From positions 2,485,001 to 2,549,000 of the forward strand of contig JANUWF010001481.1 in assembly GCA_026120185.1 (NCBI GenBank): DNA of 64,000 bases, read 5' to 3'. Below, piece by piece: positions 21,748 to 31,451 of the stretch. Under the pieces are notes generated by a model, which was given only the letters and a program-made list of their open reading frames with translations, did not search any database and had not been told where the DNA came from. How positions within the stretch are numbered: position 1 is the stretch's first letter; the number at the start of each line of letters is the position of its first letter. Source of the DNA: Voacanga thouarsii (lineage: Eukaryota > Streptophyta > Magnoliopsida > Gentianales > Apocynaceae). The translations under genes were made by a program, and so were the position numbers.

Positions 21748-21788
21748 ATCCCCAGCCCTGATGAGCCTAGGTAGTGGGGTGTTACAAG

Positions 21789-21800
21789 TGGTATCAGAGA
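21789..21800 (+). other. Gypsy-1 primer-binding site
   Basis: TGGTATCAGAGA begins three bases after the LTR terminus and is complementary to the 3' end of plant initiator Met-tRNA, the standard primer of this clade. Gypsy-3 has the same site at 49,038-49,049, and gypsy-2 at 40,127-40,138 (minus). Confidence 0.85.
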
Positions 21801-21885
21801 CTAGGTTTAGGCAAGTATTGATAGTATATGTCTTGATTTATTAAGTTCAAATATTTTGTCTGATCTGTCTTGTTTGTGCTGTAGG

Positions 21886-22374
21886 ATGGTTAGAATGCTT
21901 AGAACAGCAAGGAAAGGGCAGCAATGGCACCCTCCCATTCCTATCTTCCCGGAGGACCTACCTGTGCCTCAACCAGTGCCTCAGCTTGCACCTCAACCTG
22001 CACTACAGCCAATCATTGCCCTGGATGATAGTAGTGATGATGAGGTCCAGATCATTGAGCCACCTCCCATACCCGTGATCGACCTAGTTACTGATAGTGA
22101 AGACGAGGAGATAGACATGGAATATGTTCCCCACCCCCCTACTCCCATAGTTGATTTAACTACTGGCAGTGATGACCCAGGGGAGATCGATTATGAATCT
22201 CCACCTAGACCTTCCTTTGTAACCCCACCCAATCAGTTTGAGACTGGGGAAAGTTCTAGGAGAGCTGGGAAGGAGCCAATAGATGGGTTTGCCAGTGGGG
22301 CTGGGCTAGACATCACTAGGAATTCTGGGGGATGGATATATGATGCCGACATTGAAGACTCTGATGAGGATTAG
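21886..22374 (+). CDS. ORF1: acidic protein with SUMO-interaction-like motifs
   Basis: This is an uninterrupted 162-codon ORF between primer site and gag. I know no named family for it. Residues 1-20 are basic and conserved (MVRMLRTARKGQQWHPP), then Pro/Gln-rich to about 45. Three hydrophobic-acidic motifs follow: DSSDDEVQIIE (48-58), PVIDLVTDSEDEE (63-75) and PIVDLTTGSDD (87-97). Each has a V/I-x-V/I-V/I or VIDL-type core next to Ser/Asp/Glu, which is the form of SUMO-interacting motifs. The C terminus GGWIYDADIEDSDED is also conserved. The start at 21,886 is chosen over an upstream ATG at 21,856 because gypsy-2 and gypsy-3 share MVRMYRT from this point, and it has a good context (A at -3, G at +4). 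Function is inferred only from motif form. Confidence 0.7.
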   Translation: MVRMLRTARKGQQWHPPIPIFPEDLPVPQPVPQLAPQPALQPIIALDDSSDDEVQIIEPPPIPVIDLVTDSEDEEIDMEYVPHPPTPIVDLTTGSDDPGEIDYESPPRPSFVTPPNQFETGESSRRAGKEPIDGFASGAGLDITRNSGGWIYDADIEDSDED

Positions 22375-22645
22375 GAAGGCCAAGTTCTGCTTTGTTTGAA
22401 ACGTTTTATTTGCTATTTTCAATAAACTTCTAGGCTAGGAGTCTATTCACCTTTACTGCTTTATTTTAAAATTTATGCAAATAAGAGTACTTAGAGTACT
22501 CTAAGTTTTGAGAAAATTTATGTGTCATTCTTTATACAAAATTGCATCCAATTTCCTTTCGCTTTAAGTTGAATGTGAATGCATGCTCAATTTGGATATT
22601 TTCAACTTTGATGCATAAACTCATTATTTGGGGAAATGGTTTAGA

Positions 22646-23775
22646 ATGTCACCCAGACATCGTGCAGCCACATCCAGCAGAAGGGTTCCTGAGGCAGAGC
22701 CCGTGACACCGGAGATGGAAACAACTCAAAGGACATCACCAAATCAAGGGGATGAGAACGAAATAGGGCCGAAAATGGAATCGAAAGAACCGGTTAGTGC
22801 GAAAATGACGCAAGCATTCCATAAAATGACCAAGATTCTGCAAAACTTGACTGAGCGGAGGAATCCGAAAGGGGAAGATGAAGCGTTGGAGCGGTTTCTG
22901 AAATTTCAACTGCCTATCTTCTTGGGAGAGGCTGAACAAGACCAAAAAGCGGAACAATGGGTGGAACAAATGGAGGACATTTTTGCCACGCTCCAGTATA
23001 CCGAAAGACGTATGGTGAAGTTTGTTGCATTCCGACTAAGGGGTCCAGCTCGGGCATGGTGGCAAAGGGTTCAGGATGATTGAGAGATGATTGACCAAGA
23101 CTGGACGTGGGCTAATTTCGTGGAAGCATTCCAGGCAGAATATATCCCTCAGTGGATAGTCGAGAAGCGGGAAGACGAGTTTCAGAATTTGAAGCAAGGA
23201 AGTATGATGGTAGCTCAGTACGCAGCGCGGTTCACACAGTTGTCAAAATATTGCAAGAGGCTGGTGGATACTGAACAAAAGAGAACAAGGTAATTTGTTA
23301 AGGGATTAAGGCAAGAGTTAAGAAGGGCATTAGCACCCTCTCCACCGACGACTTATTCGGGGGCTGTGGACGCAGCCACCCATACTGAGAATGAAGACCG
23401 CAACCGATTGGCTTCCCGACCGTTCGTACCGACAAGACCGCCGCCAAGACCTTTTCAGAGGTAGCAATCTAACAAGCGTCCTGCCAACTACCAATGGCAG
23501 AATCGGGGAAAGCAAGCTCGCACAACGCCAGTTGGTCCAGTGTAGAATCTTCCTTTATGCCGGCACTGTGGAAAAAGGGGCCACATTGAGAAGAATTGTT
23601 GGTCGAAAGGAGGAGAGCGGAAGTGCTACCACTGCGGAGATCCGAGCCATTTATGGAACGCCTGCCCTAAGCTTCTCCGGATCGGACCGGGGAACCCAGC
23701 TCAGAACCCGGGGCCGAATCGAGCTAATACCTCGGGAGCTTCCGGGAGTGGAATGCAGAAGCCGCAAGTGAAAGC
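22646..23775 (+). pseudogene. Gypsy-1 gag, with stop codons
   Basis: The start MSPRHRAATSSRRVPE is shared with the other copies (MAPK...). The retrotransposon gag domain includes FLGEAEQDQKAEQWVEQMED and FRLRGPARAWW, then DWTWANFVEAF, and two intact CCHC knuckles CRHCGKRGHIEKNC and CYHCGDPSHLWNAC (23,558-23,665). Gag assembles the particle and binds element RNA. The frame is continuous, but stops lie at 23,081, 23,291, 23,462 and 23,543. Comparison with the other copies shows that at least two are C-to-T changes at Gln codons. No particle protein of full length can be made without readthrough. Confidence 0.9.
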
Positions 23776-24210
23776 AAAAATTTTTGCTCTCAACCGGGAG
23801 GAGGTTAGAGCAGATGCAGCGGTAGTGGAAGGTACGCTTGCTATCCAAGGTCGTTCTGTTAATGTATTGATAGACTCTGGATCTACCCATTCCTATTTAA
23901 ATAAGAATTGTGCATATCAATTGGGTTGGGATGGAGTAGAACTACCTTTTACCTTGTTAGTAAGTACACATTTGGGGAAAATGGTGCAAGCAGATCGGTA
24001 TGTGTAGAATTGTAAAATTGAAGTAGGAAGAGAAAGGTTGGAGGGAGATTTAATAGTCTTAGCTATTGATGATTATGATTTAATATTGGGGATGGATTAG
24101 TTAGCAAAGCATGGTGCTAGAGTAGATTATAAGAATTAGTCGGTTCAATTCATTAGACCAGGGTGTGATGTGTTGGAGTTCAATGGTGGGAAAGTAAAAG
24201 AATTGAAGTT
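23776..24210 (+). pseudogene. Gypsy-1 aspartic protease, with stop codons
   Basis: The retropepsin motif VLIDSGSTHSYL is intact, with the catalytic Asp at 23,873, followed by DLILGMD, a conserved second segment. Stops lie at 24,005, 24,098 and 24,137. A one-base loss in a T-run near 24,209 shifts the frame before RT. The protease would cut the Gag-Pol precursor. The stop at 24,005 is also present in gypsy-3, while gypsy-2 has a Gln codon there. Confidence 0.85.
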
Positions 24211-25920
24211 TTGATAGCCGGGGCTAAAGCCCGGAAGTTGTTGAGGCAAGGATGCCAAGGATATTTGGCTTATGTGATAAACAAGCCGAAAGACCAGTGC
24301 ACTCTGGAGGATACTGAAGTGGTGAAGGATTTTCCTGACGTGTTCCCGGCGGAACTCACCTCTCTACCTCCCAATCGAGAAGTTAAGTTCACTATTGATC
24401 TAGTCCCCGGAGCGGAACCGGTGTCTCGAACTCCGTATCGAATGGCACCGGCGGAGCTGAAAGAATTGAAGGAGCAACTAGAAGAATTGGTGAGGCAAGG
24501 TTATATCAAACTTAGCACGTCACCCTGGGGAGCACCTGTGCTATTTGTGAAGAAAAAGGACGGGACTCTAAGGTTGTGTATTGACTACCGAGGTTTGAAC
24601 AACCTGACCATCAAGAATAAATATCCTCTGCCGTTAATTGACGAGCTGTTCGACCAGTTGCAAGGATCCAGTTGTTACTCCAAGCTAGATTTGAGGCAAG
24701 GCTACTATCAAGTGAGAATAAAAGAGGAAGATATTCCTAAGACGGCCTTCAATACGAGATATGGTCACTATGAGTTTGTAGTGTTGCCTTTCGGGGTAAC
24801 CAACACACCCGCGGTATTTATGGATCTAATGCATCGAGTGTTCCAGCCCTACTTGGACAAGTTCGTGGTGGTCTTCATCCACGACATACTTATATACTCC
24901 AAGAGCCCGGAGGACCATGCAGAACATTTGAAGTTGGTACTAGAAAAGCTAAGGGAGCACAAGCTTTACGCCAAGTTTAGCAAGTGCGAGTTTTGGTTGG
25001 ATAGTGTGGCGTTTCTTGGTCACGTGGTGACTAAGGAGGGAATCAAAGTAGACCCAGTGAAGGTAGAAGCCGTATCAGACTGGAAGCAACCAGAGAACAT
25101 CACCGAGATTCGAAGCTTTTTGGGTTTGGCTAGCTACTACCGGAGGTTTATTAAGGGATTTTCAACACTAGCATCTCCTATGACCCGGCTGCTGAGAAAG
25201 GACGTGCCCTTTGTGTGGAATGAAAAATGCGAAAAGAGTTTTCAAGAGTTGAAGCGGAGGCTAATGACAGCGCCTGTGTTGAGTCTACCAGAAGCAGATA
25301 AACCTTATGCTCTATATACGGATGCTTCGAAGGAAGGCTTGGGAGCCGTTTTGATGCAAGATAGGAAGGTGATCGCCTATGCTTCTCGAAAATTGAAGCC
25401 GCATGAAGTCAATTATCCCACGCATGATCTAGAGCTGGCTGCCATTGTGTTCGCATTAAAGAAATGGAGGCACTATTTGTATGGGGCGGAATATGAGGTG
25501 TTCACTGATCACAAAAGCCTGAAGTACATCTTCACCTAGAAGGACTTGAATTTGAGGCAGCGAAGATGGATGGAATTTCTGGAGGAATACCGGTGTCCTA
25601 TCAACTACCACCCTGGGAAAGCCAACGTCGTTGCTGATGCCCTGAGCCGGAAAGTCAGAATGGCCAGGCTAAGAGTACAAGAGGTTAAAACGGTTCAGGA
25701 TGTGTTGGATAGAAGAGCAGAAGTGCAAGAAGAGAAGATCATTATTAGCAACCTGAAGTTGACACTAGATCTAAGGCGGGAAATTGTTGAAGCCCAGCAA
25801 AGTAATGCGGAATTTCAGCTTTTCAAGGATAAGGAGCTTAAACGGCAAGGCAGTGACTTCCGTCAGGACGGAGCGGGAGTATTGTACTTCCGAGATCGTT
25901 TGTGTGTACCCGAGGAGCAC
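24211..25920 (+). pseudogene. Gypsy-1 reverse transcriptase and RNase H
   Basis: The longest open stretch runs 24,211-25,539 and holds the RT domain: [43 protein letters not shown], and a catalytic box at 24,874-24,885. That box reads FIHD instead of FIDD, so the first catalytic Asp is His and polymerase activity should be lost. RNase H follows ([27 protein letters not shown]), with a TAG at 25,537 where the other copies have a Gln codon, then NVVADALSRK. Ty3/gypsy order (RT before integrase) is clear. Confidence 0.92.
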
Positions 25921-27000
25921 CAGTTGAGGGACAGAATTTTAGAAGAAGCGTATAAGAGCAAGTACGCCATTCATCCGGGAGAAGTCAAGATGTATCAAGA
26001 TCTGAAAAAGTCTTATTAATGGCCTGGGATGAAGCGGAATGTGGTTAAATATGTCTCAACGTGTTTAACCTGTCAGAAAGTCAAAGCGGAGCATAAGAAG
26101 GTGGCAGGATTATTACAACCGTTGCCAGTGCCGGAATGGAAATGGGAAGAAGTGACCATGGACTTCGTCACCGGACTATGGCGAGGAGCCAAAAGGACGC
26201 CATATGGGTAGTAGTAGATAAATTGACCAAGTCGGCGCATTTCATACCCGTGAATGTGAAGGATTCAATGGAAAAGTTGGCCCAGACCTATGTGCGGGAG
26301 ATAGTCAAATTGCACGGAGTACCTTCAAGTATTGTGTCCGACCGTGATCCGAGATTTACATCCTGATTTTGGGGCAAGTTTCAAGAATCGATGGGTTCTA
26401 GTCTGAAGTTCAGTACGTCGGCACATCCACAGATCGGTGGACAGTCAGAAAGGGTTATTCAGATATTGGAGGATATGCTGAGAGCCTGTGTATTGGATTT
26501 CGGGGATAAGTGGATTGAAAGTGTGCCGTATGCTGAGCTATCATACAATAACAATTATCAAGCTTCGATTGGAATGGCTCTGTATGAAGCTCTATATGGA
26601 CGTAAGTGTCAAGTACCACTATACTGGAGTTGGTCAGAGGATGGTCACATAAGCAAGTCGGGAGAAGTCTATGTTCAGGAAATGTTGGATAAAGTCAAGT
26701 TAATTGGAGAAAGGTTGAGAGCAGCCCAGAGCCGACAAAAGAGTTACGCAGACAATAGGCGAAGGGAGTTGGAATTTCAGGTGGGAGACAGCGTGTTCCT
26801 AAAACTGACACCAAATAGGGGAAATCTGAAACATCCAAGAGGGGGAAAGCTGAATCCAAGGTATCTGGGTCCATTTCCAATAAAAGAAAGAATTGGACCG
26901 GTGGCGTATCGATTGGATTTGCCAGATGGGTTGAATGGAATTCACGACGTATTCCATGTATCACAGTTGAAGAAATACAATGCCAATCCCGGACATGTGT
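25921..27000 (+). pseudogene. Gypsy-1 integrase
   Basis: The zinc-binding N-terminal domain (HPGEVKMYQDL, CLTCQKVKAEH) is followed by the catalytic core. The catalytic triad is Asp in TMDFVTG (26,161), Asp in VSDRDPRF (26,340) and Glu in GGQSERV (26,448). The last two are 35 residues apart, the canonical DX35E. The fold ends in the GPFPI...YRLDLP region typical of gypsy integrases. Breaks: TAA at 26,017, a net frame change near 26,178 (about 4 bases missing relative to gypsy-3), and TGA at 26,364 where gypsy-3 has an Arg codon. Confidence 0.9.
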
Positions 27001-27197
27001 TAAATGACGAGCCGTTAGAACTACAACCCGACTTAAGTTATGTGGAGAGACCCGTAAATATATTGGACCGAAGTATCAAGACTCTCCGGAGCAAGCAGAT
27101 TCCGATGGTAAAAGTGCAGAGGGAACATCACGGCACGCGAGATGCCACATGGGAGACAGAAGAATGGGTAAAGCGAAAGTATCCCGATCTGAGGTAA
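27001..27197 (+). pseudogene. Gypsy-1 C-terminal chromodomain-like tail
   Basis: The tail reads VERPVNILDRSIKTLR, IPMVKVQREHHG, and DATWETEEWVKRKYPDL, then a stop at 27,195. This matches the group II chromodomain-like end of Tekay-type integrases, thought to steer integration to particular chromatin. The Trp expected after VKVQ is Arg here but Trp in gypsy-3. Confidence 0.75.
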
Positions 27198-27230
27198 AGG
27201 TGCGTCTGAATTTCGGGACGAAATTCTCCT

Positions 27231-27243
27231 AAGGAGGGGAGGA
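27231..27243 (+). other. Gypsy-1 polypurine tract
   Basis: AAGGAGGGGAGGA abuts the 3' LTR and would prime plus-strand DNA synthesis. An identical tract lies at 54,422-54,434 in gypsy-3, and a related one (inverted) at 34,711-34,724 in gypsy-2. Confidence 0.85.
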
Positions 27244-29144
27244 TGTGAAACCCCACCTAAAACCAACCCTAGAGTAAGGGAGTCGGGAATGCATATCATA
27301 TTATTTTGCATGAATATATGTGTTTTTGAAAGATTTTATGTGCTTTAGAATCGTGGATTATAGGTTTAAATGCTTAGTTATACTTATCGAGTAGGAGGGA
27401 TATTTCGTGAGGTCAGAATAGGAAGATAGCTTGAGGAGTAGATAAGAAAAATATGTGGGTGAAAACAAGAGTTGTTGTGGTTTAGTGGTTAGAGCTTGGT
27501 GAATTAATTTCTAAGGTCATGAGTTCGAATCCCATCATTTAAGCTTTTATCATGATTATCTTAATTAAGTTTGAATTTTTGTTTTCTTGCATTCCATGAA
27601 AATAGGAATGATTGTCTTAAGGGAGACATGAAGAGAATGTCCTAATCTTATCCTCATGTCCTAAAAGAATTCTAGAAGAATTCTTGTCCAACTTATTACC
27701 TCTAGCTTTGTCCTAGCAATTTCATAATTCAAATAAGCTAAAATCCATTAAATCTTTTTCTTTGAAATCCAAAAAAATTCTGTGATGATTTCTTCCCCTT
27801 GAATTTCGAAAATCAGCTTTGGGGAAGGGAGGTTGACAGAAAATTAGGAGGAGAAATAGGAAGGTTCCAAGAGAAAATCAATCACCATGGAAAGACCTTC
27901 AAATCCATCTTCAAGGTGTTCATGTTTTAGTGGTAGGGAAATCTGGAAATTTTCCAGATTTGTTGCAGCCCTTTCCTTCAAAAATTCAGGCCATAAATCC
28001 ACTCATTTTCTTCCAAGAAAATGATCATTTCAAGTGGCTTGGAAGCCGGAAAAATTGTTCAATTTTCGGACAGCACAAAACAGCACCAAACCAGAAATTT
28101 TTCTGGGCAATTCGTAGCTTTTCCTCAAGGAAATGAAGCTGTTTTTAGTTCATCTTCAAGCCAGCAAACTTCTCTGCATTTGTCCAGAAATGAGGCTGAA
28201 AAACCACCATTGGAAGACCCTCAAACAACCCTGAAGAACCACTGAAAAACCGAGCCAAGAAGGTGCGAAAATCCTGCACCAAAAATCTGCAATTTCGGAA
28301 AAGCCATGAACACTTGAACAGAATTTTTTTTCCAGCCATGTTCCTTTCTAGCCTAGGACCGAAAGCCACCTTCAATCTCTGTAGAATTGAGCCTTATTCA
28401 GCCATATACTGAACACCATTAAACCCACACTTACCTTGAAGCTTAAGGACTCCATAGCTGCTCCACAAAACACTCCTAAGATCACTCCATTCAAACACCA
28501 TTTGAACTTCAAAAAATTCCAGCATTTCACTCCCATAAATCACTCTTGCATTAAGCTGAAACAACCAGAATTTTCTCTGCCTTTATGGACTGAATTTCGG
28601 CCAGCTTGAGCAACATTTAGCCTTCAATCATTTCAGCAAAACAGTCTTGTTCTAGCCGACACCATTAAAGACCATAGAGACCACTCTTGATCAAACACCA
28701 TTGCTAACCACCTACCTTAAACATCTCCACTATTTTCTCCATTTAAAATTCAAATAAAATCTGATCACCCTTACTCTTCCTTGCTGAAAACCGAAACCCT
28801 CAATCATACTCTACCATTCGGCCAGCCCTCTACCAAATTCCAGCAGCACTTCTTCTAATTTCTCTCCATTTTCACCTACAAACACCAAGAACACCAAGAA
28901 CACACACTAAACTTCTTTAAGCCTAAACCAACTCCAAACCCCTCCAATCACTCTCAAAAACTCCAGATCATCTCTACTTAATCCCTAGACTTCATTTCTG
29001 CCATTTATAACACGAAATCTCGCAATCAAGAATTTTCAACCGGATCAAAAATCAGCTTTTCTTGAAGACCTCAAGAACATCAACAAGGTGAGTCATGAAC
29101 AACCTTCTTGTTCATCTTCTTCCATTCGAATATATCATTCTAAC

Positions 29145-29201
<57 letters not shown>

Positions 29202-31446
29202 AACCGAAATGGTTGAACCACCATCAACCATGGATGTTGTTTCGTTGGACCATTCAAGTCATTCCATTGCGCGTGGACCTTCTTTTATCTTCATCGAAGG
29301 ACTCGACAATCAAGTATTCATCCCTAAATTTCTCTTATTAAATTCTGAAATTATGTCTCCTAGTTGATGATAGAGAAATGGATTATGATTGGGAGATTGA
29401 GTATATGCATGTGGATTAGGGGAATGAAGTTATGGCATGATGATGGTTGTATTTGACTAGGATATATGTGTTTTCCCTTTTGAACCAATATATGTTCTTC
29501 ATGCTTAATGAACTTTATGGATGTTGGAAGCATGATTAGATATTATGACACCAAAGGTGATTAGGCTTTTATGATCTTATTTTCCATGGAAAGCATGATC
29601 GTTGATTATGCTTAGTAGGATTTTGGCCATGTGATAGTATGAGATAGTGCAAGTGTTTGTTCATGAATAGAATAATTTCTTGTTTGATGATGGAGAATGA
29701 GATCATGAATTTTTGCTAGCAATAGGAAGACCATGATGTGAGATTATTTTCTTGTCAATTCTAGGTTATATTCATCAACAAATTTTATTACATAAGTTAA
29801 AAAAATTACTACTATATTTTTTCTTCAAAAATTCGAAACACTAGGGGATTTGGATTAGAATATTAAATCAAACTATTAATATTTTTTTTACTAAACGAAA
29901 ATTTGAAATAATTTATTAATAAATTTTAATTATTATTAATTATTTATTATCTCTTCGAAATTAATTAAAAATTATTATTTATTTATTTTTATTTATTTAT
30001 AATAAAGCTACTTTTAAATTTCTTAATATTAAATAGTATTAGGACTTAATAATATTTAAAATTCAAACCTTAGTTTATTTAGTAATAATAACACTCAAGA
30101 ATTATTATTTGAATCTATAATTTATTAACAATTATTTTAGAACCCCTAGTTATTTCTATCTATCAAACTAGACTTATTTTATAAAATTCTTCAGCATCTA
30201 GCCTTAAAGCTTAGGACATTAAAATCATGGTTAGTCATGGATGTATCTAGTTGAGCTAAGAATTATTTATGTAAGGTGGGTATAGCTTGAATATGACCTT
30301 ATGTTTTGCGTTTACCCCAGGCAGGGGTTAGGTCAGCCTTGGAAGATTTTTGAGTAGAGCAAGCAAAGAAGCAGGTAAGCTCTTGCATGGAGTTTTGTAA
30401 AGACCAAAGATTAATGTGGCAAGCAAATGCAATGTATCTGGACATTTATTTGTAAAGGCAATTAAGGACTGTTTTCTTTTTCTTTTATTTCAGTCAAGCA
30501 AATCATTTGGAAATTGAATCAGCAGTCTTACACAAATCTAAACTTTTTTTTTTTTTTTTCTAAAATCTAACTTGACCAGACTTTTGGAAACCCTTAATTG
30601 CTATTTCCAATTAAAGCAAAGTTTGATCAATTTTCTCCCAAGTGGAACAATCAACGTTGAGTACTCAATAAGGGTAGGCCACTAGGACTAGTCTTTGAAG
30701 GGTTAGGGTAAGTCTCTCAGTAGGTGGCCACCTCTGAGGGGTGAGTCCTTCCTGGATGGGACGCCAGTCCGGTAGGTCATGCCGGTCCGAGCAAGCAAGT
30801 TTCAGTCATGTGGACTGTGTATTTCCGGAGTGGACAACCGGTAAGTTTGGGTGTAGAGATGGAGGAGTATCTCACCCGGTAGGCCGTACACCTACCTTTT
30901 GTCAGCATTGCACAAAGTGTGGCATTCTGACTGTTATTGGTCACGGGGCCAAACGTGTGGTAACTCATGGCTACCCATTTGAGTAGTTGTATTTATGGTG
31001 CACATGTATGATTTGAAAAGCGAAACACCACTCTTTATTTTCAACACTTATTTATTGCTTGCCAGCACTTTTCCTTATGAAACTTTTACAACTTGCATAC
31101 ATGAATTATTTTACCTGAAACACTTAAAGCAGACACGGGCTTACTGAGATTTTTATCTCACCACCTTTTATGTCATATTTTCCGGAAGATCCTGCTGTGG
31201 CGATCATTAGCTAGAATGTTGCCTTGCTTGAAGACTCTTGATATTTACTTTAAGTATTGTTTGAGAGATTGTTGCAAAAAAATTATTTTGGATTTGTGCC
31301 AGTAATAATCTTTTGGGTTGTAATAAATTTAATTTTAAAGTCTTTTGTTTTATTCTATTTTCATGTAACCTAGTTATAAAGACCCCTTGTCCTTTGGACG
31401 GGGCGACATCCCCGGCCCTGATGGGCCTAGGTAGTGGGGTGTTACA
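27244..31446 (+). mobile_element. Gypsy-1 3' LTR
   Basis: Complete 4,203-bp LTR, TGTGAAACCCC to GGTGTTACA, uninterrupted, with the A/B-box module at 27,478-27,531, a (TC)n tract at 29,146-29,198 and intron-like borders at 30,375-30,493. Its integrity defines the empty site for the solo LTR in the 5' copy. Confidence 0.95.
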
Positions 31447-31451
31447 CCTAA

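Larger units (their letters stand above)
16155..21786 (+). mobile_element. Gypsy-1 5' LTR (about 4.18 kb plus insertion)
   Basis: Aligned with 27,244-31,446. In the first ~1 kb I count about 18 differences (roughly 1.8%) and about 15 in the next ~1.1 kb. The LTR contains a tRNA-like A/B-box module (16,389-16,442), splice-donor-like AAG/GTGAGT at 17,991, a (TC)n tract at 18,050-18,092, an AT-rich zone at about 18,660-19,080, and intron-like borders at 19,264-19,382. A copia solo LTR interrupts it near its 3' end. Short open frames inside the LTR are not considered genes. Confidence 0.95.
16155..31446 (+). mobile_element. Gypsy-1: youngest Ty3/gypsy chromovirus
   Basis: The ends TGTGAAACCCC...GGTGTTACA are flanked by a perfect 5-bp duplication CCTAA (16,150-16,154; 31,447-31,451). 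The paralogous gypsy-2 5' LTR keeps the empty site CTTACCTGATCCC near 41,212. The element spans 15,292 bp, or about 13.8 kb without the nested solo LTR. Order: 5' LTR 16,155-21,786, primer site 21,789-21,800, ORF1 21,886-22,374, gag 22,646 on, protease, RT, RNase H, integrase, chromodomain-like tail ending 27,197, polypurine tract 27,231-27,243, and 3' LTR 27,244-31,446. The phrase TTTCGGGACGAAATTCTCCT before the tract is usual in Tekay-type elements. Confidence 0.95.
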
